From contig NZ_JADWYM010000019.1 in assembly GCF_022414535.1 (NCBI RefSeq), forward strand, positions 58,358 through 122,357: a stretch of 64,000 bases of DNA, written 5' to 3'. The DNA is from Streptomyces sp. MUM 2J. GTDB lineage: Bacteria; Actinomycetota; Actinomycetes; Streptomycetales; Streptomycetaceae. Every line of letters begins with the position of its first letter. Position 1 is the stretch's first letter. The notes beneath the pieces were generated by a model. That model was not told the DNA's origin. It was given only the letters and a program-made list of their open reading frames with translations, and ran no database searches. Positions 54,337 through 62,998 of this stretch are shown in pieces. Position numbers and translations under genes: made by a program.

Positions 54337-55818
54337 ATGAGCGGTACCGCCGACATCACGCCCAGCGCCACACCCACCCCCGAGAGCGGCGTGATCGTCG
54401 TCGGCTCCGGTCCCACCGGACTGCTCCTGGCCGGCGATCTCGCCGCCGCCGGCATCCCCGTCACCCTCGTCGAGAAGCGCCCCCGGAGGATCGGCAACCT
54501 CTCCCGTGCCTTCGTCCTGCACGTCCGCACCCTGGAACAACTCGACGCCCGCGGCCTCGCCGACACCGTCGAGGCCGCCGGTCACCGTCTCGGCCGGCTC
54601 CGTCTGTTCGGCGGCCTGACCATCGCCCTCGACACCCTTCCCTCCCGCTTCGACCACGTCCTCGTCATCCCGCAGTACGAGGTGGAGAAGGTGCTGGAGC
54701 GGCGGGCCGTCGAGGTCGGTGTCCGGTTCCGCCACGAGACGGAGATGACCGGGCTCACCCAGGACCTGGACGGTGTCACGGCGCAGGTGCGTGCTGCGGA
54801 CGGCGGGCGGCGGGAGCTCCGCGCCGCCTACCTCGTCGGCGCCGACGGCATGCGCAGCGCCGTGCGGGACGCGGTCGGGCTGCCCTTCCCGGGCCGCTCG
54901 GTCATCCGCTCCGTCGTGCTGGCCGACGTGCGGCTGGCGGAGGAGCCGGACAACCTGCTCGCCGTGAACGCCGCCGGTGGCGCCTTCGCCTTCGTCGCGC
55001 CGTTCGGTGACGGCTACCACCGGGTCGTCGGCTGGCGCCGGGGCCGCGACGTCCCCGGCGACGAGCCCCTCGGCCTGGAGGAGGTCGAGGAGATCGCGCG
55101 CCTCGCGCTGGGCCGCGACTACGGCATGCACGACGCCCGTTGGATGTCCCGCTTCCACAGCGACGAGCGCCAGGTGCCCTCCTACCGCGTCGGCCGCGTC
55201 TTCCTGGCCGGCGACGCCGCGCACGTGCACACCCCGGCCGGCGGGCAGGGCATGAACACCGGCCTCCAGGACGCGGCCAACCTGAGCTGGAAGCTCGCGC
55301 AGGTGCTCCAGGGGCATGCGGCCCCGCGCCTCCTCGACAGCTACCAGACCGAGCGCCACCCGGTCGGCCGGTCCGTCCTGCGCAGCAGCGGTGGCATCGT
55401 CCGCCTGGCGATGGCCGAGCGCCCCTGGACCCTGGCCCTGCGCTCCGCGCTGACCGAGTTCCTCGACCACGCCGCGCCCGCCCGCCGCCGGGCCCTCGGG
55501 CAGATCACCGGCCTCGGTTACCGCTACCCGGCCCCGCGCGGCGCCCACCGCCTGACCGGCACCCGCGTCCCGGACGTCGCCCTGGCCGACGGCACCCGCC
55601 TCTACGAGGCCCTGCGCGACGGCCGTTTCGTCCTGATCGCCCCGGGGCCGTGCACCGCCGTGCCGGCTGCAGCCCGTGAGGGCCGTCTGGTCGTCGCTCG
55701 CTGGTCGAGTGACCGCCGTACCGCCCTCCTGGTCCGCCCCGACGGCTATGCGGCCTGGGCGTCGGACGCGGCGGACGCCTCCGCGATCGGGGCTGCGCTC
55801 ACGGCACACGTCGGCTGA
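54337..55818 (+). CDS. FAD-dependent aromatic monooxygenase
   Basis: 493 residues from an ATG with CAGGAGGGGG. It belongs to the PHBH/phenol-hydroxylase type (FAD_binding_3): the dinucleotide motif GVIVVGSGPTGLLLAGDL, the internal DG motif YLVGADGMRSAVRDAVG, and the second FAD motif VFLAGDAAHVHTPAGGQGMNTGLQDAANL. A thioredoxin-like C-terminal domain is present but short. Such enzymes hydroxylate phenolics, polyketides or antibiotics with NAD(P)H and O2. Tight TetR control suggests detoxification of a compound that also acts as inducer. The substrate is unknown. Confidence 0.9.
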   Translation: MSGTADITPSATPTPESGVIVVGSGPTGLLLAGDLAAAGIPVTLVEKRPRRIGNLSRAFVLHVRTLEQLDARGLADTVEAAGHRLGRLRLFGGLTIALDTLPSRFDHVLVIPQYEVEKVLERRAVEVGVRFRHETEMTGLTQDLDGVTAQVRAADGGRRELRAAYLVGADGMRSAVRDAVGLPFPGRSVIRSVVLADVRLAEEPDNLLAVNAAGGAFAFVAPFGDGYHRVVGWRRGRDVPGDEPLGLEEVEEIARLALGRDYGMHDARWMSRFHSDERQVPSYRVGRVFLAGDAAHVHTPAGGQGMNTGLQDAANLSWKLAQVLQGHAAPRLLDSYQTERHPVGRSVLRSSGGIVRLAMAERPWTLALRSALTEFLDHAAPARRRALGQITGLGYRYPAPRGAHRLTGTRVPDVALADGTRLYEALRDGRFVLIAPGPCTAVPAAAREGRLVVARWSSDRRTALLVRPDGYAAWASDAADASAIGAALTAHVG

Positions 55819-55901
55819 ACGGCGTTGCCCGCGGCAGCCGCCGAAGGGGGCTCGCCGCCCGGGCGCCGTGCGGCGGCGGCGCGGGACTCTCGAAACACCC
55901 C

Positions 55902-56453
55902 CTAGCGGTCCGCCCGTGCCGTCCCCGCCAGCAGTTCCCGCAGCAGGCCGGCCAGTTGGCCGGCCTGTTCGCCGGTCAGGGAGGCGTGCAGCGCCTCCGT
56001 CTGGACGTCCAGCCCGGCGCCTACCGCCTCGTCGATCAGGCGGAAGCCCTCGTCGGTCAGCGTCACCTGGAGGCCGCGCCGGTCGTGCGGGTCGGGGGAG
56101 CGGCGCAGCAGGCCGGCGCGCTCCAGTTTGTCGAGGCGGCCGGTCATGCCGCCGGTGGTGAGCATCAGGGTCGCCGAGAGCTGGCGCGGCGAGAGGGTGT
56201 ACGGCTCGCCGGCGCGACGCAGGGTGGCCAGGACGTCGAACTCGCCGCGGGAGATCCCGAACCGCGCGTACGCCTTCTCCATGCGGTCGCCCATGGTGCG
56301 CGCGAGCCGGTAGATGCGGCCGAAGACCTCCATGGCGCGTGTGTCGAGGTCCGGCCGCACGGCGGCCCACTGCTCGGTGATCGCGTCGACCGGGTCGCCG
56401 GGCGCGGTGGCCCCGGGGGTCGAGCCGGGGTTCGGGCCGGGGTTCGGGTTCAT
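55902..56453 (-). CDS. MarR-family regulator
   Basis: 183 residues. After a Pro/Gly-rich N-terminus (about 20 residues), the winged-helix core is clear: RIYRLARTMGDRMEKAYARFGISRGEFDVLATL, LSATLMLTTGGMTGRLDKLERAGLLRR, the wing SPDPHDRRGLQVTLT. A dimerising helical C-terminus follows. Divergent from an MFS and EamA pair, with a large palindrome in between; it probably represses both export genes until an inducer binds. Confidence 0.92.
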   Translation of the reverse strand: MNPNPGPNPGSTPGATAPGDPVDAITEQWAAVRPDLDTRAMEVFGRIYRLARTMGDRMEKAYARFGISRGEFDVLATLRRAGEPYTLSPRQLSATLMLTTGGMTGRLDKLERAGLLRRSPDPHDRRGLQVTLTDEGFRLIDEAVGAGLDVQTEALHASLTGEQAGQLAGLLRELLAGTARADR

Positions 56454-56496
56454 GGGCCGAGTATCCGCATGTCCTCGATGAGCCGCAAGAAAGTCG

Positions 56497-56538
56497 CTTG
56501 ACGTTAAGTAGCTTATGGCTAAGCTGCTTTCCGTCAAG
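56497..56538. promoter_or_regulatory. 42-bp composite inverted repeat, MarR operator
   Basis: Outer arms CTTGACG/CGTCAAG are perfect; inner arms AAGTAGCTTA/TAAGCTGCTT match at 9 of 10 positions. The whole forms a near-continuous palindrome between the MarR gene and the MFS gene, ending 21 bases upstream of the MFS start. It is AT-rich compared with its surroundings, as expected for a promoter-operator. Confidence 0.88.
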
Positions 56539-56559
56539 TAATCACTGAGGGGGATCGCC

Positions 56560-57948
56560 GTGAAGAAGCCGCGCCACAGGCCCGACCGCGTACCGGGCGA
56601 GTGGGCCCTGCCCGTCGCCGCCGCCGTCAACGGCATCGGCACCGGTATGTACGTGCCGTTCACGCTGGTTTTCTTCCACCACGTCACCGGGCTGCCCTTC
56701 ACCGTCGTGGGCGCCGTCCTCACCGTGACCGGCCTCGCCGGCCTCGGCGTCCTCCCGCTCGCCGGGGCGGCCGTCGACCGCTACGGGGCCAAGCGTGTGC
56801 AGTACGTTCTGTACGGGGTGCGTGCCACCGGCTTCCTGCTGTACCCCTTCGCCCACGCCCTGCCCGCCTTCGCCGCCGTCGCCCTGGTCACCGCGGCAGC
56901 CGACCGCGCCTTCCCCGCCGCACAGCAGGCCCTGGTCGGAGAGGTGGCGCACGGCACGGACCGCGACCGGCTCCAGGCGGCAACCCGGGCCCTGCAGAAC
57001 GCCGGCAACGGTGCCGGGGCGCTCCTCGCCTCCCTGGTCATCCTCTTCGCCGGCCCCACCGGGTACACCTGCGCTGCCTGGGGCAACGCGGTCTCCTTCG
57101 CCGTCGCCGCCGTGCTGCTGCGCCCGCTGCGGCCGGTGCGGTCCGCCGCGCCCCGGCGCCGGGCCGGGTACCGGCTCGTCCTCGCCGACCGGCCCTTCCT
57201 GGTCGTCACCGGAGCCAACTTCCTCAACGCGCTCAACTACTCGGCCCTGTCCGTGCTCTTCCCGCTGTTCCTGCTGGAGTGGCTGCACGCGCCGGCCGGG
57301 CTCACCGGCTCCGCGTTCACCGTCAACACCGTGCTGTGCGCGCTCGCCGGGGTCCACGTCGGCAGCCGGGTCCGCCGGGCCGGCGCGCGCCGCACCCGGG
57401 CCGCGGCTCTCGGCGGCGTCCTGTTCTCGGCCGCGTTCGCCGCGCAGATCGTGCTCGGCTGCCTGCGCCCGGCCTCCGGCCCGGCACTCGGCCTCGCCCT
57501 CACGGCCGTGATCGTCGTCTACACGCTCGGTGAGCTGATCCACAGTCCGGCGGCCGAGGTGCTCGCCGTGTCGGCGGCGCCCGAGGACGCGCGCGGGCGG
57601 TACATGGCCGCGTACCAGATGTCCTGGTCACTGGCGAAGGCCGTGGCGCCCTCGCTGTTCACCGTCCTGTTCGCGGCGGACGGCCGGCTGCCCTGGGCGC
57701 TGCTGATCGCCACCTCGGCGGCGGCCGCCGTCCTGCTGATCCGGGCCGAGCGCCGCCTGCCGGCCGAGGCGGTGCACCCCGTCCCGGCCACCACGACCCG
57801 TACGGCCGGCCCGTCCGCCTCCGCCTCTGCCGCGCCCTCCACCCCTGCCGCGCCCTCCACCCCCGCACCGGCCTCGTCACCCGCACCGGTCCCGCAGGCT
57901 GCCCGGCCGGCCAGGTCCGGCTCCGCCGACGCGCGCGTCGCGGTGTGA
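56560..57948 (+). CDS. MFS exporter under MarR control
   Basis: 462 residues from GTG with a GAGGGGGA site. About 12 membrane helices; the motif AVDRYGAKRVQ after helix 2 is the MFS loop signature. The last 60 residues are a disordered Ala/Pro/Ser-rich tail. The sequence resembles multidrug-type MFS efflux pumps. The next gene, an EamA transporter, follows 20 bases later. Substrate not deducible. Confidence 0.9.
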   Translation: MKKPRHRPDRVPGEWALPVAAAVNGIGTGMYVPFTLVFFHHVTGLPFTVVGAVLTVTGLAGLGVLPLAGAAVDRYGAKRVQYVLYGVRATGFLLYPFAHALPAFAAVALVTAAADRAFPAAQQALVGEVAHGTDRDRLQAATRALQNAGNGAGALLASLVILFAGPTGYTCAAWGNAVSFAVAAVLLRPLRPVRSAAPRRRAGYRLVLADRPFLVVTGANFLNALNYSALSVLFPLFLLEWLHAPAGLTGSAFTVNTVLCALAGVHVGSRVRRAGARRTRAAALGGVLFSAAFAAQIVLGCLRPASGPALGLALTAVIVVYTLGELIHSPAAEVLAVSAAPEDARGRYMAAYQMSWSLAKAVAPSLFTVLFAADGRLPWALLIATSAAAAVLLIRAERRLPAEAVHPVPATTTRTAGPSASASAAPSTPAAPSTPAPASSPAPVPQAARPARSGSADARVAV

Positions 57949-57968
57949 CGCCGAAAGGACCCACCACC

Positions 57969-58916
57969 ATGAACCGCCCGGCCACCGTCCTGCTCACCGC
58001 TCTCGCCCCCGTCTCCTGGGGCACCACCTACGCCGTCACCACCGGGTTCCTGCCGCCCGACCGCCCCTTGTTCACCGGCCTGATGCGGGCCCTGCCCGCC
58101 GGACTGCTGCTCCTGGCCGTCACCCGGGTCCTGCCGCGCGGAGTGTGGTGGGGCCGGGCGGTCGTGCTCGGCGCGCTCAACATCGGCGCCTTCTTCCCGC
58201 TGCTGTTCCTGTCCGCCTACCGGCTGCCCGGCGGCATGGCGGCCGTCGTCACCTCGGTCGGACCGCTGTTCGTGGTGGGGCTGTCGGCGGTGCTGCTGGG
58301 GCAGCGGCCCACCGTACGTTCCGTGCTCACCGGGGTCGTTGCGGCGTTCGGCGTCAGCCTGGTCGTCCTGCGGGCGGCCGGCGCCCTGGACGCGCTCGGC
58401 GTGACGGCGGCCCTCGCCGCCACCGCGTCGATGTCGGCCGGCACCGTCCTGACCAAGAGGTGGGGCCGTCCCGCCGGCGTCGGCCCGCTCGCCCTGACCG
58501 GCTGGCAGCTGACCGCGGGCGGGCTGCTCATCGCACCGCTCGCCCTGGGGATCGAGGGCGCGCCGCCCGCGCTGGACGGTCCGGCGGTCGGCGGCTACCT
58601 CTACCTCGCGCTCGCCAACACGGCCGTCGGCTACTGGCTGTGGTTCCGTGGCATCGGCCGCCTGAGCGCCACCCAGGTCACCTTCCTCGGCCCGCTCTCC
58701 CCGCTGACCGCCGCGACCGTCGGCTGGGCCGCGCTCGGCCAGGCGCTCGCGCCGGTCCAACTGGCCGGCATGGCCGTGGCGTTCGGCGCGACCGTGGCGG
58801 GCCAGCTCCGGCCGTCCGGCACGACCGTAGGGCCGTCGGACCTGACCGCGGGCAACGGGCGGCCGGGCGCCGCGGACGGGACGGCGGGCGCCCTGCGGCA
58901 GACGTCGGGCGGGTGA
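57969..58916 (+). CDS. EamA-family drug/metabolite transporter
   Basis: 315 residues; ATG chosen with AAAGGA upstream over a GTG that overlaps the previous stop. Ten hydrophobic helices arranged as two EamA repeats, each ending in the conserved Pro/Gly-rich turn (SVGPLFVVGLSAVLLGQRP; FLGPLSPLTAATVGWAALGQ). EamA proteins export metabolites or amino acids. Co-transcribed with the MFS gene. The stop codon lies inside the terminator stem that follows. Confidence 0.9.
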   Translation: MNRPATVLLTALAPVSWGTTYAVTTGFLPPDRPLFTGLMRALPAGLLLLAVTRVLPRGVWWGRAVVLGALNIGAFFPLLFLSAYRLPGGMAAVVTSVGPLFVVGLSAVLLGQRPTVRSVLTGVVAAFGVSLVVLRAAGALDALGVTAALAATASMSAGTVLTKRWGRPAGVGPLALTGWQLTAGGLLIAPLALGIEGAPPALDGPAVGGYLYLALANTAVGYWLWFRGIGRLSATQVTFLGPLSPLTAATVGWAALGQALAPVQLAGMAVAFGATVAGQLRPSGTTVGPSDLTAGNGRPGAADGTAGALRQTSGG

Positions 58917-58938
58917 CCCGCTCCCGGTCACCCGCCCG
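58906..58938. terminator. Bidirectional terminator between the EamA and pepN genes
   Basis: Perfect 13-bp stem (CGGGCGGGTGACC / GGTCACCCGCCCG) with a 7-base loop, between two convergent genes. It includes the EamA stop codon. Confidence 0.88.
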
Positions 58939-58968
58939 TCCGCAGGCGATACGGCCGCCGTACGCGTG

Positions 58969-61545
58969 CTACTCGGCCGCCGCGGCGTCCGCCGCCTGGG
59001 CCTTCAGCGCCCGCTCGACGCCCGCGCGGGACTCCGAGACCAGCCGTCGCAGGGCGGCGCCCGGCTCGGCCGCGGCCAGCCAGGTGTCCGTGCGGCTCAG
59101 GGTGTCCTGCGACACCTGCACCGCCGGGTAGAGGCCGACGGCGATCTGCTGGGCCATCTCGTGCGAGCGCGAGTCCCAGACACCCTTGACCGCCTCGAAG
59201 TACTGCTCCGTGTACGGCGCGAGCAGCTCCCGCTGGTCGGTCTGGACGAAGCCGGCGATGACCGCCTCCTGCACGGCGTTCGGGAGCTTGTCGGACTCCA
59301 CCACCGACGCCCAGGCCTCGGCCTTGGCCTCCGGCGTCGGGCGCGCGGCGCGCGCGGTGGCCGCATGGCGCTCACCGGCCGCCGTCCGGTCCCGCTCGTA
59401 CTCGCCCGCGATCTCGGTCTCGTCGAAGCGCCCCACGGCCGCGAGCCGCTGCACGAACGCCCACCGCAGTTCGGTGTCCACGACCAGGCCCTCGACGGTG
59501 TGCGTGCCGTCCAGCAGGGCCTCCAGCAGGTCCAGCTGCTCCGGCGTGCGGGCCGTCGCCGCGAACGCCCGCGCCCAGGCCAGCTGGTGGTCGCCGCCCG
59601 GCTCCGCGGACCGCAGGTGGGCCAGCGTGGCGTCCGTCCAGCGGGTCAGCAGGGCCTCGCGGCCGGTCGGGTCGGCGTACAGGTCGATCGCCAGCTTCAC
59701 CTGGCGGTGCAGCGACTGCACGACGCCGATGTCCGACTCCTTGCCGATGCCGGACAGCACCAGGGACAGGTAGTCGCGGGCCGCCAGCTCCGCGTCCCGC
59801 GTCATGTCCCACGCCGACGCCCAGCACAGTGCGCGCGGCAACGAGGCCTCGAAGTCGCCGAGGTGCTCCGTCACGAACGCCAGCGACCGCTCGTCCAGAC
59901 GGACCTTGGCGTACGACAGGTCGTCGTCGTTGAGGAGGACGACGTCCGGGCGGCGGCGTCCCACCAGCTGCGGTACGGCCGTCAGCTCGCCGTCGACGTC
60001 CAGCTCGACGCGGTCCTCGCGGACCAGCTTGCCCGCCTCGCCGTCGAACGCGTACAGGCCGATGGCGATGCGGTGCGGACGCAGCACCGGCTCGCCCTTG
60101 GCGCCCGCGGGCAGTGCCGGGGCCTCCTGCCGGACCGCGAAGGAGGTGATGACGCCGGAGGCGTCCGTCTCGATCTCCGGACGCAGGACGTTGATGCCCG
60201 CCGTCTCCAGCCACATCTTCGACCAGGTCTTCAGGTCCCGCCCGGAGGTCTCCTCCAGCGCGCCCAGCAGGTCGGTGAGGCGGGTGTTGCCGAAGGCGTG
60301 CCGCTTGAAGTAGGCCTGGACGCCCTGGAAGAACTCGTCCATGCCGACGTACGCCACGAGCTGCTTCAGCACGCTCGCGCCCTTGGCGTACGTGATGCCG
60401 TCGAAGTTGACGAGCACGTCGTCCAGGTCGCGGATCTCGGCCATGATCGGGTGGGTGGACGGCAGCTGGTCCTGCCGGTAGGCCCACGTCTTCATGGAGT
60501 TGGCGAACGTGGTCCACGAGTGGGGCCACCGGGACTCGGGCGCGTACGCCTGGCAGGCGATCGACGTGTAGGTGGCGAACGACTCGTTCAGCCACAGGTC
60601 GTTCCACCACTCCATGGTGACCAGGTCGCCGAACCACATGTGGGCCAGTTCGTGCAGGATCGTCTCCGCCCGCACCTCGTACGCCGCGTCGGTCACCTTC
60701 GACCGGAAGACGTACTGGTCGCGGATGGTCACGGCACCGGCGTTCTCCATCGCGCCCGCGTTGAACTCGGGCACGAAGAGCTGGTCGTACTTCCCGAACG
60801 GGTAGGCGTAGTCGAATTTCTCCTGGAACCAGTCGAAGCCCTGCCGGGTCACCTCGAAGATGGCGTCCGAGTCCAGGAACTCGGCCAGCGAGGGACGGCA
60901 GTAGATGCCCAGCGGCACGCTCTGCCCGTCCTTCTCGTAGACGCTGTGCACGCTGTGGTACGGGCCGACGATGAGCGCCGTGACGTACGTGGAGATCCGC
61001 GGCGTCGGGTCGAAGGCCCAGACGTTGTCCTTGGGTTCCGGGGTCGGCGAGTTGGACACCACGGTCCAGCCCTCCGGTGCGCGCACGGTGAACCGGAAGG
61101 TGGCCTTCAGGTCGGGCTGCTCGAACGAGGCGAAGACACGGCGGGCGTCCGGTACCTCGAACTGGGTGTAGAGGTACGCCTGGTCGTCGACCGGGTCGAC
61201 GAAGCGGTGCAGGCCCTCACCGGTGTTGGTGTACGCGCAGTCGGCGGCGACCCGCAGGACGTTGCGGCCCTGGAGCAGGCCGGGCAGCAGGATCCGGGAG
61301 TCCGCGAAGACCTCCGCCGGGTCGAGGGCGTCCCCGTTGAGCGTCACCTCGTGGACGGCCGGGGCCACCAGGTCGATGAAGGACTCCGCGCCGTTCTCCG
61401 CCACGTCGAAGCGCACCGTGGTCACGGACCGGTAGGTGCCGCCCTCCTGCGCGCCGGAGAGGTCGAGATCGACCTCGTAGGAGTCCACGGTGAGCAGCTT
61501 CGCCCGCTGCTGTGCCTCTTCGCGAGTCAGGTTTGTGCCAGGCAC
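58969..61545 (-). CDS. pepN: Aminopeptidase N (M1 zinc metallopeptidase)
   Basis: 858 residues from GTG, with GAGGAG eight bases upstream. The order is the usual M1 one: N-terminal beta saddle, catalytic thermolysin-like domain with the exopeptidase motif GAMENAG (here FNAGAMENAGAV) and the zinc site HELAHMWFGDLV followed by the downstream glutamate in NESFAT, then the long alpha-helical ERAP1-like C-terminal domain. It releases N-terminal residues from peptides in the cytosol. A TnpB element sits directly upstream of its ribosome site, so its promoter region may have been changed by the insertion. Confidence 0.96.
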   Translation of the reverse strand: MPGTNLTREEAQQRAKLLTVDSYEVDLDLSGAQEGGTYRSVTTVRFDVAENGAESFIDLVAPAVHEVTLNGDALDPAEVFADSRILLPGLLQGRNVLRVAADCAYTNTGEGLHRFVDPVDDQAYLYTQFEVPDARRVFASFEQPDLKATFRFTVRAPEGWTVVSNSPTPEPKDNVWAFDPTPRISTYVTALIVGPYHSVHSVYEKDGQSVPLGIYCRPSLAEFLDSDAIFEVTRQGFDWFQEKFDYAYPFGKYDQLFVPEFNAGAMENAGAVTIRDQYVFRSKVTDAAYEVRAETILHELAHMWFGDLVTMEWWNDLWLNESFATYTSIACQAYAPESRWPHSWTTFANSMKTWAYRQDQLPSTHPIMAEIRDLDDVLVNFDGITYAKGASVLKQLVAYVGMDEFFQGVQAYFKRHAFGNTRLTDLLGALEETSGRDLKTWSKMWLETAGINVLRPEIETDASGVITSFAVRQEAPALPAGAKGEPVLRPHRIAIGLYAFDGEAGKLVREDRVELDVDGELTAVPQLVGRRRPDVVLLNDDDLSYAKVRLDERSLAFVTEHLGDFEASLPRALCWASAWDMTRDAELAARDYLSLVLSGIGKESDIGVVQSLHRQVKLAIDLYADPTGREALLTRWTDATLAHLRSAEPGGDHQLAWARAFAATARTPEQLDLLEALLDGTHTVEGLVVDTELRWAFVQRLAAVGRFDETEIAGEYERDRTAAGERHAATARAARPTPEAKAEAWASVVESDKLPNAVQEAVIAGFVQTDQRELLAPYTEQYFEAVKGVWDSRSHEMAQQIAVGLYPAVQVSQDTLSRTDTWLAAAEPGAALRRLVSESRAGVERALKAQAADAAAAE

Positions 61546-61576
61546 GCGGTCATCTCCTCGTTGTGTTCGACATCCA

Positions 61577-61601
61577 CCCCCTCACGGAAGAGGGGGATTC
61601 C
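61577..61601 (-). repeat. Right-end-like hairpin next to pepN
   Basis: On the minus strand: GGAATCCCCCTC, 6-base loop, GAGGGGG, then TGGATGTC. A 7-bp stem with GGATGTC-like flank, as found at the right ends of actinobacterial TnpB elements (recalled). It marks the probable element boundary and the 3' end of the guide RNA scaffold. Confidence 0.65.
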
Positions 61602-61777
61602 AACCCTGGTGGGCTGAGGTTCACGGGCGCTCGAACGGCTCGTGGCCGCCGTCACCCTTCCGGCACAGGCTGGTGGCCCGGGGCGGGAGATCCCGCCCTG
61701 TCCTGCCGCGACGTCGGTGGCTGCGAGATCGTCCGCAGTGCGGGGCGCGAGGCCGCAGGACACACTGTTGGCTTCCG

Positions 61778-61803
61778 CCCCCTCGTGATCGAGGGGGATT
61801 CCT
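61778..61803 (-). repeat. Second right-end-like hairpin overlapping the tnpB stop
   Basis: On the minus strand GGAATCCCCCTC, 6-base loop, GAGGGGG, then CGGAAGCC: the same stem as at 61577, 201 bases away. The stop codon TAG overlaps its 5' edge. It may be a second right end from nested insertion or part of the RNA scaffold. Confidence 0.6.
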
Positions 61804-62998
61804 ACGGCTCGCGCCGCGGGGTTTCCTGCTTCGTCGCCGACTGCCCGCCCGGAGTGCTCCGTTGAGGTCTGACACCAGCTCCACAGACTGTCACCGCCAG
61901 CCCGGCGGCCAGAAGGGTCCGCGCTGTGTTCACGTCCCGGTCATGGGTCGTGCCGCAGCCGCACGTCCAGGTGCGGACGTTCGGCGGCATCCCGTCGGCC
62001 AGGGTGCCGCAGGCGGAGCACAGCCTGGACGAAGGGAAGAAGCGGTCCACCGCGATCACTTCCCGCCCGTACCAGGCGGCCTTGTACTCCAGGAGGCTCC
62101 GGAACTGCGACCACGCCGCGTCGCCGATGGCACGGGCAGGGCTCCGGTTCCCGGCCGTGTTCCGGACGCTCAGGTCCTCGATCACGATCGTTTGGTTTTC
62201 ACGAACGAGTCGAGTGGTCAGCTTGTGCAGCCCGTCCCGGCGACGGTCGGCGATCTTCGCGTGGATCTTCGCGACCCTGCGCCGGGCCCTGCGCCGGTTG
62301 GCGCCGTCCCCCTGGGCCTTGCGGGACAGCTCCCGCTGGGCCCTGGCGAGCCGGACGCGGTCGCGGCGTTCGTGGCGGGGGTTGGCGATCCTCTCTCCGG
62401 TGGAGAGGGTCAGCAGGTGGTCCGGGCCGGCGTCGACGCCGACCGCCGTGTCCGTGGCGGCCAGCGGCTTGACGGACGGGTCTTCGCACAGCAGGGAGAC
62501 GAACCAGCGCCCGGCGCTGTCCTGCGACACCGTCACGGTGGACGGCGTCGCCCCCTCCGGCAGGGAACGCGACCACACGATGGCCAGGGGCTCCGCCATC
62601 TTCGCCACGGTCAGCTTGCCGTCACGGAAGCGGAAGCCGCTGGTGGTGTACTCGGCGGACTTGTGCGACTTCTTCCGGGACTTGAAGCGCGGGTACTTCG
62701 CTCGCCTGGCGAAGAAACCGGTGAACGCGGCCTGCAAGTGCCGCAGCGTCTGCTGCAACGGCACCGACGACACGTCATTGAGGAACGCCAGTTCCTCAGT
62801 CTTCTTCCAGGCCGTCAGCATGGCCGAGGTCTGGTTGTAGTTGACCCGCTCCTGCCGTGCCCACGCCTCGGTGCGGGCCGCGAGCGCCAGATTGTAGACC
62901 TTCCGCACGCACCCGAACGTGCGCGACAGCTCGGCCGCCTGCGCAGCGGTCGGATGGAAGCGGTACTTGAACGCCCGCTTCACGCACGTCGTAGGCAT
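61802..62998 (-). CDS. tnpB: TnpB RNA-guided DNA endonuclease (IS605 OrfB family)
   Basis: 398 residues from ATG (an in-frame GTG two codons earlier is possible), full length compared with the roughly 400 of active TnpB. The N-terminal OrfB_N helix-turn-helix region (AFKYRFHPTAAQ) is followed by a split RuvC nuclease: D189 (VGVDAG), E274 (VIEDLS) and D355 (HDRDVN). The zinc finger CSAC/CGC lies between the last two (C327, C330, C346, C348). The catalytic triad is intact, so this is not a nuclease-dead TldR-type derivative. TnpB cuts the empty donor site to favour element retention. Confidence 0.93.
   Translation of the reverse strand: MPTTCVKRAFKYRFHPTAAQAAELSRTFGCVRKVYNLALAARTEAWARQERVNYNQTSAMLTAWKKTEELAFLNDVSSVPLQQTLRHLQAAFTGFFARRAKYPRFKSRKKSHKSAEYTTSGFRFRDGKLTVAKMAEPLAIVWSRSLPEGATPSTVTVSQDSAGRWFVSLLCEDPSVKPLAATDTAVGVDAGPDHLLTLSTGERIANPRHERRDRVRLARAQRELSRKAQGDGANRRRARRRVAKIHAKIADRRRDGLHKLTTRLVRENQTIVIEDLSVRNTAGNRSPARAIGDAAWSQFRSLLEYKAAWYGREVIAVDRFFPSSRLCSACGTLADGMPPNVRTWTCGCGTTHDRDVNTARTLLAAGLAVTVCGAGVRPQRSTPGGQSATKQETPRREP

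Larger units (their letters stand above)
61571..61860 (-). ncRNA. Candidate omega (re)RNA region at the tnpB 3' end
   Basis: TnpB proteins use an RNA that overlaps the tnpB 3' end and terminates at the element's right end, the flanking bases serving as guide. The region here has the hairpins expected. Position and extent are inferred from that model; no transcript boundary can be seen. Confidence 0.45.

Noticed and set aside
53182..56370. A 1062-codon minus-strand frame over the TetR and monooxygenase genes
   Set aside because: It crosses three recognised genes on both strands and has no domain; a GC-bias shadow.
58966..61617. An 883-codon plus-strand frame opposite pepN
   Set aside because: Perfect overlap with the M1 aminopeptidase gene; its composition is that of an antisense shadow.
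61802..62998. TnpB considered as a nuclease-dead TldR-type regulator
   Set aside because: The RuvC residues D189, E274 and D355 and the zinc-finger cysteines are all present.
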